A stretch of 64,000 nucleotides of DNA from Clostridium aquiflavi (GCF_031344075.1 NZ_JAVJAN010000011.1:1-64000); one strand, 5' to 3'. Positions 1 through 7,691 are shown, counted from the stretch's first letter. The notes: generated by a model not told the origin, from the sequence alone. Numbers and translations: made by a program.

Positions 1-109
1 TCACATTTACTGCTTGTCTCAATTTTATATTGGGAGCAAGCTAAAATGGGACTATAGTCATTTTAGTATTCCTAAGTTCAATTGCTCTGTCCAGTTTGCT
101 TATGCATAT
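1..109 (-). other. Structured non-coding stretch after ribE; possible IS200/IS605-type or IStron left end
   Basis: Downstream of ribE on the minus strand there is a good Shine-Dalgarno (AAGGGGG, about 116-122) followed by TTGAT (110-114), but the next ATG opens only a nine-codon frame, so ribBA, the usual next gene, does not start here. From 109 leftward the RNA could form nested stems: GAGCAA/TTGCTC (82-87 with 34-39) enclosing CTAAAATG/CATTTTAG (59-66 with 41-48). TTGAT is the known target of the IS200/IS605-type elements ISDra2 and the Clostridioides IStron CdISt1, which insert just 3' of it. An insertion between the ribosome binding site and start codon of ribBA is therefore plausible. 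No transposase is in view, and I could not find a convincing group I intron P1 helix. Confidence 0.3.
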
Positions 110-139
110 ATCAATACCCCCTTAAAACGCATTTTATTA

Positions 140-790
140 TTAAAAACCATTTTCTCTTAAAAACTCCATGGTTACATTGCTTTCATTTTTTATTTCTTCA
201 TCCTTGTTATTTACTAATTTTTCAATATATTTTCCAACCACATCACATTCTAAATTTACAACTGACTGAACTTTTTTCTCATATAAAATTGTATTTTCTA
301 AAGTATGCGGTATAACAGATACTTTAAACTTTTCATCATCAACATATGCAACTGTTAGACTTATGCCATCAATGGCTATTGAACCTTTGTATATAATATA
401 TTTCAAAATCTCTTTTGATGCAGATATAGTAACCCATGTACCATCGACCTTTTTTTCTATATCGGTTATTTTACCTACTCCATCTATATGACCACTTACT
501 ATATGTCCACCAAATCTATCTTCTAATTTCATTGCTCTTTCAAGATTAATTTTATTTCCTGATTTCAAACTTCCCAGTGAACTTTTTTCTAAGGTTTCTC
601 CCATTACATTAGCTTTAAATGAAGATTTAGTCATTTCCAAAACTGTTAAACATACACCATTTGATGCAATACTATCTCCTATTTTAGTATTTTCCAGTAC
701 CTTATTGGCTCTTATTTCTATTACTCCAAAGCCTCCCCCTAATGTAAGTTTCTCTAAACTACCTACTTCTTCAACAATTCCAGTAAACAA
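140..790 (-). CDS. ribE: Riboflavin synthase, alpha chain
   Basis: Catalyses the dismutation of two 6,7-dimethyl-8-ribityllumazine molecules to riboflavin, the last step of riboflavin synthesis, in the cytosol. The 216-residue product has the normal family length and the expected two tandem lumazine-binding barrels. The first begins with the canonical MFTGIVEEVG, and the second starts near residue 98 with the matching FGGHIVSGHIDG stretch. It lies 14 bases downstream of ribD and shares its transcript, so it should be under the same FMN riboswitch. The C-terminal ~15 residues after the second barrel are a charged tail. The usual next gene, ribBA, is not present immediately downstream. Confidence 0.95.
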   Translation of the reverse strand: MFTGIVEEVGSLEKLTLGGGFGVIEIRANKVLENTKIGDSIASNGVCLTVLEMTKSSFKANVMGETLEKSSLGSLKSGNKINLERAMKLEDRFGGHIVSGHIDGVGKITDIEKKVDGTWVTISASKEILKYIIYKGSIAIDGISLTVAYVDDEKFKVSVIPHTLENTILYEKKVQSVVNLECDVVGKYIEKLVNNKDEEIKNESNVTMEFLRENGF

Positions 791-804
791 TTAATCACAT
801 CCTT

Positions 805-1896
805 TTACTTCAATTTATTTATATATCCTTCTATAACTATCTCCTCTGATAATTTTTCATAAGTTAAATCTCTAAGTTTTACAGCATCACTTAATTTAGA
901 AAATCCCTGTCCACCTATACTACTTTTACTTGTTTCACCACCTAATATTTTAGGTGCTATATAAAATCTTACCTTATCAACTATATTTTCTTCTAATGCA
1001 GAAAAGTTTAATGTTCCTCCACCTTCAATTAATATAGAATCTATTTTTAAATTACCTAAATATATCATCAATTCTTTTAAATCAACTTTTTTATTTTTAT
1101 CAATTATTTCTATTACTCTTGCACCTTTATTAACTAATTTTTGTTTTTTTAATTTGTCAGCATATTTAGTTGTTGCTACTATGGTTAATCTATCAGAGTT
1201 ATTTACTATCTTTGAATCTAATGGAATTCTTAAGGTGCTATCAACAATAATTCTTATTGGATTTCTCCCATTTTCTATTCTGCATGTAAGTTCTGGATTA
1301 TCCTTAATAACAGTATTTACCCCTACCATAATAGCTGACAATTTATTTCTTAATAAATGCCCATCTCTCCTTGCTTCTTTTGATGTAATCCACTTTGACT
1401 CTCCTATAGCTGTAGCTATTTTCCCATCTAATGATATTGCACTTTTTAAAATAACAAATGGTAAATTTGATGTTATATATTTAATAAATGATTCATTTAA
1501 TTTTTTACATTTCTCTTCTTCTATACCAACTATAACTTCTATATCATTCTCTTTTAGTTTTTTTACACTTTTTCCTGATACCATTGGATTTGGATCCAAC
1601 ATTCCTATTACTACTTTTTTTATTTTTTTCTCTATTATTAAATTTACACATGGAGGAGTTTTTCCATAATGTGCACATGGCTCTAATGTTATGTATATCG
1701 TACTTCCTTCTAATAACTTAGTAGCGTTGTTAATGGCATTTACTTCTGCATGTGGTCCTCCATACTGCTCATGATATCCTATTCCAATTATCTCATCGTC
1801 CTTTACAATTACTGCACCCACTAAAGGGTTTGGATTAACCTTTCCTATTCCTTTTTTAGCCAATTCTAATGCTAACCCCATATACTTCTCATTCAC
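805..1896 (-). CDS. ribD: Bifunctional diaminohydroxyphosphoribosylaminopyrimidine deaminase / 5-amino-6-(5-phosphoribosylamino)uracil reductase
   Basis: Carries out the second and third steps of riboflavin synthesis from the GTP-derived pyrimidine. An N-terminal zinc deaminase domain is shown by HAEVNA and PCAHYGKTPPC (a CDA-type HAE...PCxxxGxxPPC zinc site). A C-terminal RibD reductase domain follows from about residue 145, with SLDGKIA and a glycine-rich IEGGGTLN segment. The start is taken as GTG at 1896 because AAGGTG lies six bases upstream and the product then begins VNEKYMGLALELA, matching family N-termini. An ATG at 1947 would add 17 residues but has no ribosome binding site. The resulting 363 residues is typical. 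First gene behind the FMN riboswitch. Confidence 0.94.
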   Translation of the reverse strand: MNEKYMGLALELAKKGIGKVNPNPLVGAVIVKDDEIIGIGYHEQYGGPHAEVNAINNATKLLEGSTIYITLEPCAHYGKTPPCVNLIIEKKIKKVVIGMLDPNPMVSGKSVKKLKENDIEVIVGIEEEKCKKLNESFIKYITSNLPFVILKSAISLDGKIATAIGESKWITSKEARRDGHLLRNKLSAIMVGVNTVIKDNPELTCRIENGRNPIRIIVDSTLRIPLDSKIVNNSDRLTIVATTKYADKLKKQKLVNKGARVIEIIDKNKKVDLKELMIYLGNLKIDSILIEGGGTLNFSALEENIVDKVRFYIAPKILGGETSKSSIGGQGFSKLSDAVKLRDLTYEKLSEEIVIEGYINKLK

Positions 1897-2024
1897 TAAA
1901 TTCACCTTCTTCTTAATATAAAAATCATAGCAACCACTTATAGGCATGAGTTATTTATTTTCATTTGCCTAAATTAATTATGATTTGAATTTTTATGAAA
2001 TTTTCCTTTTTTACAATGTTCTAA

Positions 2025-2060
2025 AGAAAAAAATCCCTGAAGTGTAATACTTCAGGGATT
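2025..2060 (-). terminator. Second intrinsic terminator of the FMN riboswitch leader
   Basis: A 12-bp perfect stem (2032-2043 with 2049-2060) with a five-base loop is followed on the minus strand by a run of seven T. It lies about 135 bases upstream of the ribD start and ~200 bases downstream of the aptamer. The 5' arm contains CCCTGAAG, complementary to CTTCAGGG at the 5' end of the aptamer. Confidence 0.85.
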
Positions 2061-2169
2061 AATAATAATCTTATTTATAATGAATTATGATTTTAACGTA
2101 TCAAAATAAAGATATATGATTTTAATATTATTTAGATATAATTAAAAATCATATTTTATCTTATAAATT

Positions 2170-2202
2170 AAAAAACCCTGAACTAAAATATAAGTTCAGG
2201 GT
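2170..2202 (-). terminator. First intrinsic terminator of the FMN riboswitch leader
   Basis: A 10-bp perfect stem (2175-2184 with 2193-2202) with an eight-base loop is followed on the minus strand by TTTTT. It lies ~60 bases downstream of the aptamer, the usual place for a transcription-terminating expression platform. Its 5' arm holds CCCTGAA, which can alternatively pair with TTCAGGG at the aptamer's 5' end. Confidence 0.85.
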
Positions 2203-2263
2203 AAAAATCAATTTAAATAATACGAATTAAAACCTAATAATCATTAGATCAAATAAGTAATTT

Positions 2264-2370
2264 CTTCTTCCATCCAGACTTTACTGTCGGCTTCGGAATT
2301 TAACCGAATCTGCTATTTCTAGCTCGCGGGCTTTACCGCCGGTAGGGAATTTCACCCTGCCCTGAAGATT
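2264..2370 (-). ncRNA. FMN riboswitch (RFN element)
   Basis: The minus strand shows the conserved RFN landmarks in order: CTTCAGGGCAGGGTGAAATT, CCCTACCGGCGGTAAAGCC, CGAGC, GAATTCGGT-like segments and a 3' CCGACAGTAAAGTCTGGATG block, closed by a P1 of CUUC/GAAG. FMN binding in this family lowers expression of riboflavin genes. It precedes ribD-ribE and two terminators, so control by premature termination is the likely mechanism. Confidence 0.96.
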
Positions 2371-2390
2371 AATATTTAATTTATATTTTT

Positions 2391-2419
2391 ATATTATCAT
2401 ATTCTTCTAATTATGTAAA
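2391..2419 (-). promoter_or_regulatory. Sigma-A promoter of the rib operon
   Basis: Minus strand TTTACA (2414-2419), 17-base spacer, TAATAT (2391-2396) preceded by TGA (extended -10). The predicted start near 2384 lies just upstream of the FMN aptamer. Confidence 0.7.
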
Positions 2420-2459
2420 GGTCAACACGTAATCTTTTTTCATATTTTACAATAATCTA

Positions 2460-3650
2460 TTAATTTGATTTTTGAATTTTAAAATTTACATTCATTTCCT
2501 TTATCCAGTTAATAGTTTCTTTAGATTCATTCCATGCTTCTAAACTATATTTTATATAATGCATAGCTTCTGCATCACTTCCGAATCTAGATATTCTAGG
2601 TAATACTTTAGGAATTTTCTTTTGTTTCAATATATATGGTATTACAAATGAATTTTTCTTGTATGCTTTTCTTATAGCATCTTCTGCTTCTTTTATTTTT
2701 CCTGTTTTATAACGTAATAAAGCCTTATTATATGATACTGCTGCTAAATAATCATTATCATATTTTTTAAATAACTTTTCTGCATCATCATATCTTTTTT
2801 CAATTAATAACCAACTAGACAATATTCCTCTTACCATTAAGTTGTCTTTTTCATTAAATTCTAATATTTCAAATGCATTATCTATAGCATCATTTTTTTT
2901 ACCCATTTTCCATAATTGAATAGCCAAAGTATATTTAGCTCCAAAAAATGGTTGAGCTTCTTTTTTATTAAAACATTCTTTAGATGCAGTTTTTAAACTG
3001 TCAATGCCCAATATGTATTTACCTGAATCAACTGATTTTTCTAATAACTCTTTCTTATCATTATCAGTTAAACTTACATCTTTAGATAAAATTATATATG
3101 CATCTGAGCAATACTCACAAACACTTAAAGCCTCTTTTGCAAGTTTTACCTTCTTATTAAAATTCTTTTCAGACCATGCTTTTCTCATTATTTTTTGAGC
3201 TTTTATAAATTCTTCAGTAATTCTAATATTTTCTTCTTTCTCAGCTTCTACTTCTTTTTTATCATTTAAAGAATCGCTCTTATCATTAGAATTTACTATC
3301 CATATTTCATCATCTTTTGATATATTTAATAAGTTTCTTATTTCTTTTGATTTCATAGAGCCCGTACTATTACTTACTCCAAATTCTTTATATAAATCAA
3401 GAGCTTTAATATATGGCTCCTCTTTAACATCAAATAAATTATTTACTGTTCCAATTGCATGAACAACTCCTGCTGCCCATGAAGAGCTTTTCCCTTTTTT
3501 CAATGAATCTTCATGGCTCATTCCTAAGTCATGTAACGCTTTTATACAAACTTTTTCATATTGTTCATTAAGATATTGATTTGAAAAGACTTTTATCTTT
3601 CCAAGAATTTCTTCATATTTTTCAACTATTGAGTTAGGTAAATTTTGCAT
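2460..3650 (-). CDS. DUF6398 / tetratricopeptide-like protein of unknown function
   Basis: I do not know the function. The N-terminal ~100 residues resemble DUF6398: a helical block with ALHDLG, KSSSWAAGVVHAIG and an FGVSNSTGSMKSKEIRNLL segment that reads like a small helix-turn-helix-like region. After a Lys/Glu-rich linker (~residues 125-145) the C-terminal half is made of repeated helical pairs with AKYTLAIQLWKMGKKNDAI and ALLRYKTGKIKEAEDAIRKAY, typical of TPR or ST7-like repeats. The start at 3650 is chosen because AAAAAGGAG lies 11 bases upstream; an ATG at 3683 lacks a binding site. It has its own promoter and no partner on its strand. Probably a soluble adaptor; no catalytic motif is visible. 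Confidence 0.75.
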   Translation of the reverse strand: MQNLPNSIVEKYEEILGKIKVFSNQYLNEQYEKVCIKALHDLGMSHEDSLKKGKSSSWAAGVVHAIGTVNNLFDVKEEPYIKALDLYKEFGVSNSTGSMKSKEIRNLLNISKDDEIWIVNSNDKSDSLNDKKEVEAEKEENIRITEEFIKAQKIMRKAWSEKNFNKKVKLAKEALSVCEYCSDAYIILSKDVSLTDNDKKELLEKSVDSGKYILGIDSLKTASKECFNKKEAQPFFGAKYTLAIQLWKMGKKNDAIDNAFEILEFNEKDNLMVRGILSSWLLIEKRYDDAEKLFKKYDNDYLAAVSYNKALLRYKTGKIKEAEDAIRKAYKKNSFVIPYILKQKKIPKVLPRISRFGSDAEAMHYIKYSLEAWNESKETINWIKEMNVNFKIQKSN

Positions 3651-3759
3651 TATTTCTATAACTCCTTTTTTTAAATCTCTCATAAGGTTTCATTATTCAC
3701 TAATATAATTAAAATATCTTATAATTAAAATATTATTCTTTATTTTTTAATACCTTTAT

Positions 3760-3788
3760 ATTATATATTTTAATTATATTATCAGCAA
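3760..3788 (-). promoter_or_regulatory. Probable sigma-A promoter of the DUF6398/TPR gene
   Basis: Minus strand TTGCTG (3783-3788), 17-base spacer, TATAAT (3760-3765). It lies in the ~300-base divergent gap 3651-3952, which is otherwise A/T-rich with no visible gene; the plus-strand promoter of the amidase gene in the same gap is not clear. Confidence 0.55.
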
Positions 3789-3952
3789 GTGTTATACGTA
3801 ATAGAACCACTTAATTATATCACATTATATGAGAATATATATTTTAATACTTTTTAGCAATATATATAAACTTTGTTCATATATATCTGTAAACGTATTT
3901 TTATAAATTAATTATAATTTATAAAAAACTACTTTCTTTAGGCGGTGATATA

Positions 3953-4936
3953 TTGTTATCAATAGATTTATATTATTTTCATAAAATTTTATCTACTACA
4001 TATGATAAATTCAATTTAATTCAAAAAGAAAAATGTAATGTAAACGACAATATTTTTGAAGATTTATATTTAAAAAAATGCTTTAATTCTTTATGGCTAA
4101 AAAAATTGAACTTACAAATAAACAATATAAAAACTAAATATAAATTTAACATACTTGAAAAAAATCACAATTTACTCAAAATAAAATTTAACTACCTACA
4201 ATCCTTCACTTTAAATAATTCACCCAAAGGTATAATATCATATTCATTAGATGAATATATACTTATATCAAATAAAAGTAATCACAAATTAAAAATAATG
4301 TTTTTAGTTAATAAAGAGGAAGATCCTAATTTATATGAAGATATACTAAAAAAAGATTTACTACAAATAATGAATATTATTTCATCTAATAAAATAGGTA
4401 TTTGGAGTTCTAAAATAAAGGTTTTAGATCGTCTATATAAAAAATATCTTGAAAGTAATAATTGTTACAGAACACCTTATACTTCTGATAGAAGTTTTTC
4501 TTATGATCCATTAAAAGCTTGTGAATACGCCGAAAAATTTGCTTTGACTCCTAATAAAGATTATACATCCTTTGATGGTATAGGTGGAGATTGTACAAAT
4601 TTTATTTCTCAATCAATTCATTTTGGTGGGTTAAAGACTTCAAATTCATGGAAACCCTATAGTAATGCTTGGGTTAGAGTTGAAGAGCTACATTCATATA
4701 TTATAAAAAATAAACTTGGATTTGAAATTAATAAAAATTCTCCTTTAAAGAAGGGTACTATAATACAATTTTATACACCTAAAATAGGTCGATTCTTCCA
4801 CTCAGGTTTAATAACTCATATTCTTCCAGATGGAGATTACTTATACTGCTGTCATAGCTATAACAAATTAAACTATCCTTTAAGTTTAACCTACCCTATA
4901 TTATATCCTAGAATAAGAAACTTAGAAATATATTAA
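3953..4936 (+). CDS. Amidase-domain protein (Amidase_6 type), putative cell-wall hydrolase
   Basis: The C-terminal half (from ~residue 165) carries the Amidase_6 signature: YDPLKACEYAEKFAL, then FDGIGGDCTNFISQSIHFGG with the candidate nucleophile Cys214, W-rich spacing, and a later FHSGLITHI / CHSYN block that would supply histidines. These domains are NlpC/P60-like and are often tied to cell-wall or spore-coat remodelling. The N-terminal ~160 residues are Lys/Asn-rich with no recognisable domain and no signal peptide, so the protein may act in the cytosol or mother cell. The start is TTG, with GGCGGTG five bases upstream. It runs opposite to nearly everything else. The substrate is not known. 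Confidence 0.75.
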   Translation: MLSIDLYYFHKILSTTYDKFNLIQKEKCNVNDNIFEDLYLKKCFNSLWLKKLNLQINNIKTKYKFNILEKNHNLLKIKFNYLQSFTLNNSPKGIISYSLDEYILISNKSNHKLKIMFLVNKEEDPNLYEDILKKDLLQIMNIISSNKIGIWSSKIKVLDRLYKKYLESNNCYRTPYTSDRSFSYDPLKACEYAEKFALTPNKDYTSFDGIGGDCTNFISQSIHFGGLKTSNSWKPYSNAWVRVEELHSYIIKNKLGFEINKNSPLKKGTIIQFYTPKIGRFFHSGLITHILPDGDYLYCCHSYNKLNYPLSLTYPILYPRIRNLEIY

Positions 4937-5011
4937 AATTTGTTCTTAATTTTGCACTTTGTTTTAAGTATAACTTTATGTATGTACTAGGTTAAATAGA
5001 CTTCTCAATAA

Positions 5012-5052
5012 TATAGGATACCTTAGAATGATTCAAACTAAGATATCCTATA
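5012..5052. terminator. Bidirectional terminator between convergent genes
   Basis: TATAGGATA (5012-5020) pairs with TATCCTATA (5044-5052), extended inside by CTTAG/CTAAG. It sits between the stop codons of the plus-strand amidase gene and the minus-strand purB. T-runs are modest on both sides. Confidence 0.6.
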
Positions 5053-5064
5053 TATTTAAATTAT

Positions 5065-6495
5065 TTAAACTGTTATTTCACTCTTAATTTTTAAAGCTTT
5101 TTCATTACTTTCTATAATAGGATTTACATATTCATCAATAAATTCTACTACTTGACTTGGTGCTCTACCAACAAATTTTTTAGCATCTATTATTGATAAT
5201 ATTTCATCCTTAGTAAGTCCAAAAGAATTATCATTTATTATTCTTTCTATTAAATCATTATCTAATCCTTCACCTTTAACTCTTTGAGCTGCTGCCATAG
5301 AATGAACTCGTATTTTTTCATGTAATTCTTGTCTATCTTTTCCTCTTTTTACTGCTTCCATCATTATATTTTCAGTAGCCATAAATGGCAGTTCACTAGC
5401 TACATGTGATGCTATGACTTTATCATATACTACCATGTTTTCAGCTATGTTCATATAAAGATTTAATACTCCATCTAAAGCCAAGAATCCTTCTGCAACT
5501 GATAATCTCTTATTAGCTGAATCATCTAACGTTCTTTCAAACCATTGAGTTCCTGCTGTTATTGCTGGATTTAAAGCATCTACTATTACGTATCTAGCTA
5601 GTGCACTAATTCTTTCACTTCTCATAGGATTTCTCTTATAAGCCATTGCTGATGATCCTATTTGATTTTTTTCAAAAGGTTCTTCCATCTCTTTCATACT
5701 TTGAAGTAATCTTAAGTCATTACTAAATTTATAAGCACTTTGTGCAATTTCTGATAATGTATTTAAAACTATTGAATCAAGTTTTCTTGGATAAGTTTGA
5801 CCTGTAACGCCAAAACTCTTATCAAATCCCATTTTTTCTGCTATCATTTTATCTAATTTTTTAACTTTTTCTTCATCACCATCAAATAATTCCATAAAAC
5901 TAGCTTGAGTTCCAGTTGTTCCTTTTACTCCTCTTAGTTTTAAACTATGTATTACAAAATCTATATTTTCAATGTCCATAACTAAATCTTGCATCCATAA
6001 AGTCGCTCTTTTTCCTACTGTAGTTAATTGAGCTGGTTGATAATGTGTAAATCCTAATGTAGGTAAATCTTTATATTCAATGGCAAAATTCTTTAAGTGA
6101 TTTAATACTGTTACTATCTTATCTTTTATTAATAAAAGTGCATCTCTCATTATTATTACATCTGTGTTATCGCCTACGTAACAAGAAGTAGCTCCAAGAT
6201 GAATTATACCCTTAGCAGCTGGACATTGTAACCCATATGCGTACACATGACTCATTACATCGTGTCTTACTTCTTTTTCTTTTTTTATAGCTTCTTCATA
6301 ATTTATATTATTAATATTTGATTTTAATTCATTTACTTGTTCCTCTGTTATATTTAAGCCTAGTTCTCTTTCACCTTCAGCAAGAGCTACCCATAGCTTT
6401 CTCCAAGTTGTAAATTTCATATCATCTGAAAAAATAAAACTCATTTCTTTAGATGCATATCTTGAATTTAATGGTGTGCTATATAAATTTCTCAT
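5065..6495 (-). CDS. purB: Adenylosuccinate lyase
   Basis: Splits SAICAR to AICAR plus fumarate, and adenylosuccinate to AMP plus fumarate, serving purine synthesis twice; a cytosolic homotetramer in this family. The 476 residues include the fumarase/aspartase-superfamily signature GSSAMAYKRNP at residues 280-290, the GATSCYVGDN loop near 101-110 and the THYQPAQ segment with His151. The ATG is preceded by GGAGG seven bases upstream. It is monocistronic here, away from other pur genes. The leader carries an extended -10 promoter and two inverted CGAAT-centred sites that resemble a PurR operator. Confidence 0.96.
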   Translation of the reverse strand: MRNLYSTPLNSRYASKEMSFIFSDDMKFTTWRKLWVALAEGERELGLNITEEQVNELKSNINNINYEEAIKKEKEVRHDVMSHVYAYGLQCPAAKGIIHLGATSCYVGDNTDVIIMRDALLLIKDKIVTVLNHLKNFAIEYKDLPTLGFTHYQPAQLTTVGKRATLWMQDLVMDIENIDFVIHSLKLRGVKGTTGTQASFMELFDGDEEKVKKLDKMIAEKMGFDKSFGVTGQTYPRKLDSIVLNTLSEIAQSAYKFSNDLRLLQSMKEMEEPFEKNQIGSSAMAYKRNPMRSERISALARYVIVDALNPAITAGTQWFERTLDDSANKRLSVAEGFLALDGVLNLYMNIAENMVVYDKVIASHVASELPFMATENIMMEAVKRGKDRQELHEKIRVHSMAAAQRVKGEGLDNDLIERIINDNSFGLTKDEILSIIDAKKFVGRAPSQVVEFIDEYVNPIIESNEKALKIKSEITV

Positions 6496-6506
6496 ACAAA
6501 AACCTC

Positions 6507-6548
6507 CACACGAATATATTTTATTTTTTTTATTTCAACATTCGTATT
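6507..6548 (-). promoter_or_regulatory. Candidate PurR operator (paired PurBoxes)
   Basis: Two CGAAT cores face each other (6511-6515, and the inverted copy 6540-6544) with 26 bases between CGAA and TTCG. This orientation and spacing resemble the paired PurBoxes of Bacillus subtilis PurR. They cover the transcription start and leader of purB. Confidence 0.4.
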
Positions 6549-6573
6549 ATAACATATTTTTTATATTTTCATA
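6546..6573 (-). promoter_or_regulatory. purB promoter with extended -10
   Basis: Minus strand TGTTATAAT gives a consensus extended -10 (hexamer 6546-6551). The -35 is poor (TATGAA, 6568-6573, 16-base spacer), as is common with extended -10 promoters. It overlaps the candidate PurR site. Confidence 0.6.
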
Positions 6574-6665
6574 GTATTTTATTGAAAAATTTACTTAATG
6601 TTATTATTTTTTATTTTAAATCATATATATAAACATAATGTATTCTAAAGTTAGGAGTGAATAAA

Positions 6666-6890
6666 ATGTATAAATTAAATATATTCGATAAAATTTCTTT
6701 TATTTTAGTTATTCTAGGTGCCTTTAATTGGGGATTAATAGGTTTACTAAATATTAATTTAGTAACTATATTTTCTTTTGGAATACCTATAATTCAAAGA
6801 ATAATATATATAATAATTTTTTTATCATCATTAAATTTACTGTCATTGCTATTTAAATGCAATAATAATTTAAATAAAAAAATTAATTAA
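6666..6890 (+). CDS. Small DUF378 membrane protein
   Basis: A 74-residue protein with two hydrophobic segments (about residues 9-30 and 40-62) and the DUF378 hallmark GAFNWGLIGLLNINLV. The family is common in Firmicutes and its function is not known. The ATG at 6666 is chosen over a GTG at 6657 because AGGAG (6653-6657) overlaps the GTG and sits eight bases before the ATG. It runs alone on the plus strand between purB and ptsH and ends in its own terminator. Confidence 0.85.
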   Translation: MYKLNIFDKISFILVILGAFNWGLIGLLNINLVTIFSFGIPIIQRIIYIIIFLSSLNLLSLLFKCNNNLNKKIN

Positions 6891-6906
6891 AATACCTATT
6901 ATAATA

Positions 6907-6956
6907 TTTTCCCAATAAGTAAATAATATTATTCTTCTATTTGCTTATGGGGAAAA
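6907..6956 (+). terminator. Terminator after the DUF378 gene
   Basis: An 18-base arm beginning TTTTCCC (6907-6924) pairs, with two mismatches, with the arm ending GGGAAAA (6939-6956). It is followed by a T-rich stretch on the plus strand. Confidence 0.55.
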
Positions 6957-6986
6957 TTATATTTTAATTAGAATATTATACATAAC

Positions 6987-7035
6987 AAAAGAGATGTCTC
7001 CTAAATTTATATACTTTTTAGGGACATCTCTTTTT
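6987..7035 (-). terminator. Terminator after ptsH
   Basis: AAAAGAGATGTC (6987-6998) pairs with GACATCTCTTTT (7023-7034), extended inside by CCTAAA/TTTAGG with one mismatch. It starts nine bases beyond the ptsH stop. The ends also give a T-run on the plus strand, so it may work in both directions. Confidence 0.8.
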
Positions 7036-7043
7036 AATAAATA

Positions 7044-7304
7044 TTAATCGTCTAAAGATTGAACTAAACTTACTAATTCTTCAACTGCTAGAGCTTCATC
7101 ATCTCCAGATGCTGAAATTTTTATTGCAGCATCTTTAGTTACAGCTAAAGATAAAACTCCTATTAAGCTCTTAACGTTTGCTTTCTTACCATTGTATTCT
7201 ATGCTAACGTCTGACTTAAATCCTGAAGCTTTCTTAACTAATAATGTTGCTGGTCTAGCATGAAGACCTGATGAACTTTTTACTATAACTTCTTTTGATA
7301 CCAT
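7044..7304 (-). CDS. ptsH: Phosphocarrier protein HPr
   Basis: HPr carries phosphate from PEP via Enzyme I to the sugar-specific PTS enzymes and, in Firmicutes, is phosphorylated on a serine by HPr kinase to act with CcpA in carbon catabolite control. The 86-residue product has the phospho-acceptor His15 in SGLHARPA and the regulatory Ser46 in KSLIGVLSL. The presence of His15 separates HPr from Crh. The ATG at 7304 is preceded by AGAGGTGG; an upstream in-frame GTG lies inside that binding site. It stands alone, not with ptsI, and has a good sigma-A promoter. Confidence 0.96.
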   Translation of the reverse strand: MVSKEVIVKSSSGLHARPATLLVKKASGFKSDVSIEYNGKKANVKSLIGVLSLAVTKDAAIKISASGDDEALAVEELVSLVQSLDD

Positions 7305-7358
7305 TATATCCACCTCTTTACAAAAAATTAATTAATAAATATAGCATCCAACCATTTT

Positions 7359-7387
7359 AGTATATACTGTTTTGTAATTAATTTCAA
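7359..7387 (-). promoter_or_regulatory. ptsH promoter
   Basis: Minus strand TTGAAA (7382-7387), 17-base spacer, TATACT (7359-7364). The predicted start is about 48 bases before the ptsH ATG. Confidence 0.75.
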
Positions 7388-7430
7388 CTTAAAAATAATT
7401 AAGATGCCCATTACCAAGCTCTTCTTTATC

Positions 7431-7691
7431 TTATCTAGGTTGTACTATAAGTTTTATTGCTGTTCTCTCTTCTCCATCTATTTGTATATCCGTAAAAGCT
7501 GGTACACAAATAATATCCTTTCCACTTGGTGCCACAAATCCTCTAGCTATTGCTATAGCTTTAACTGCTTGATTTATTGCTCCAGCTCCCACTGCTTGTA
7601 TTTCCGCTATGTTCTTTTCTTTTATTATTGCCGCTAATGCGCCTGCTACCGAATTAGGATTTGATTTACTTGATACCTTTAATACTTCCAT
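7431..7691 (-). CDS. spoVS: Stage V sporulation protein S
   Basis: SpoVS is a small Alba-like protein needed for normal progression to stage V of sporulation in Bacillus. The 86-residue product begins MEVLKVSSKSNPNSVAGALA and keeps the conserved AVGAGAINQAVKAIAIARG core, at the family's standard length. The start is the ATG at 7691, ten bases after AGGAGG; an ATG eight codons upstream falls before that site. A promoter matching the sigma-H consensus lies 50-78 bases upstream, fitting the sigma-H control known in B. subtilis. It lies between rny and ptsH, a common clostridial arrangement. Confidence 0.95.
   Translation of the reverse strand: MEVLKVSSKSNPNSVAGALAAIIKEKNIAEIQAVGAGAINQAVKAIAIARGFVAPSGKDIICVPAFTDIQIDGEERTAIKLIVQPR

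Noticed and set aside
1154..1669. Plus-strand open frame within ribD
   Set aside because: Antisense to conserved RibD reductase and deaminase sequence; low-complexity composition and no binding site.
3796..3952. Sporulation-sigma (E, F, G or K) promoter for the amidase gene
   Set aside because: No sequence matched those consensus elements at proper spacing; only weak sigma-A-like hexamers are present.
6496..6656. Purine riboswitch upstream of purB
   Set aside because: No guanine-aptamer three-way junction motif (TATAA...CTACC...CTA core) is visible; only the PurBox-like sites.
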